Origin: Ctena decussata | Lineage: Eukaryota; Mollusca; Bivalvia; Lucinida; Lucinidae | Assembly (NCBI GenBank): GCA_963989385.1 | Contig: OZ022500.1 | Location: 17,250,460-17,314,459 of the forward strand | Length of the DNA stretch: 64,000 bases | Direction of reading: 5' to 3' | Shown here: positions 63,969-64,000 of the stretch, piece by piece | Position numbering within the stretch: position 1 is the first letter of the stretch | Layout of the letters: each line of letters opens with the position of its first letter | Made by a program: the position numbers and the translations under genes | Notes under the pieces: generated by a model | The model's input: the letters and a program-made list of their open reading frames with translations, nothing else | Database searches by the model: none | Told to the model about the DNA's origin: nothing

Positions 63969-64000
63969 GGCTGCTTCCGAGCATGTGCTCGGAAGCAGCC
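63969..64000. repeat. perfect 15-bp inverted repeat at window end
   Basis: GGCTGCTTCCGAGCA and TGCTCGGAAGCAGCC separated by 2 nt. It may be an end or centre of an element continuing past the window. Confidence 0.7.

Overview
This is animal genomic DNA, most likely from a bivalve mollusc. It is AT-rich and crowded with young and old non-autonomous transposons: helentron-like (HINE) elements with tandem cores and 3' hairpins, hAT-type and TA-flanked MITEs, tRNA-derived SINEs and one non-LTR retrotransposon copy. There are no bacterial features such as operons. The species assignment is inference from the repeat types; no search was run.

The window carries one recognisable host gene, a PMS2 orthologue (DNA mismatch-repair endonuclease, partner of MLH1) on the + strand. 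I traced 24 coding exons from 7370 to the TAA at 62703-62705. Every exon joins the next in frame, and nearly all have AG/GT borders. Exons 3, 4, 9, 10, 19 and 20 have the same lengths as I recall for the human exons (87, 103, 100, 85, 168 and 101 nt). Exons 5+6+7 sum to 352 nt and exons 11+12 to 156 nt, matching human exons 5+6 and 10. The N-terminal GHKL ATPase (exons 2-12), a long low-complexity linker (exons 13-17) and the C-terminal endonuclease/MLH1-binding domain (exons 18-25) are all intact. Exon 1, which should be tiny, is not certain; the only in-phase candidate I found is an 11-nt start at 6151-6161.

Layout: 1-627 is the right part of a CAGGGTGGCC transposon; about 740-2440 is a 5'-truncated non-LTR retrotransposon with a broken reverse transcriptase; 3272-6742 is a large imperfect inverted repeat holding a 1.1-kb hAT-like insertion, with a promoter-like right arm; 7192-7345 is a short MITE just before exon 2. 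From 7370 to 62705 the PMS2 exons sit as small islands. Introns 4, 6, 10, 12, 16 and 22 are swollen by nested elements: a 1.6-kb hAT-like element in intron 4, a 5.2-kb HINE in intron 6, a 4-kb nest in intron 10, a 7.5-kb TTAA-flanked element in intron 12, a composite HINE in intron 16 and a 5-kb HINE nest in intron 22. 62706-64000 is 3' UTR and flank.

The most unusual signal is how the transposons relate to splicing. At seven of the 24 mapped acceptors a MITE or hairpin end lies about 14-31 nt upstream of the splice site, so the branch point is probably transposon-derived. One 31-nt exon lies between two copies of one MITE. Two mariner-like elements in opposite orientation bracket the two exons that include the endonuclease active site. 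Near-perfect long hairpins, a decayed duplicate exon and a triplicated exon/donor segment add to this.
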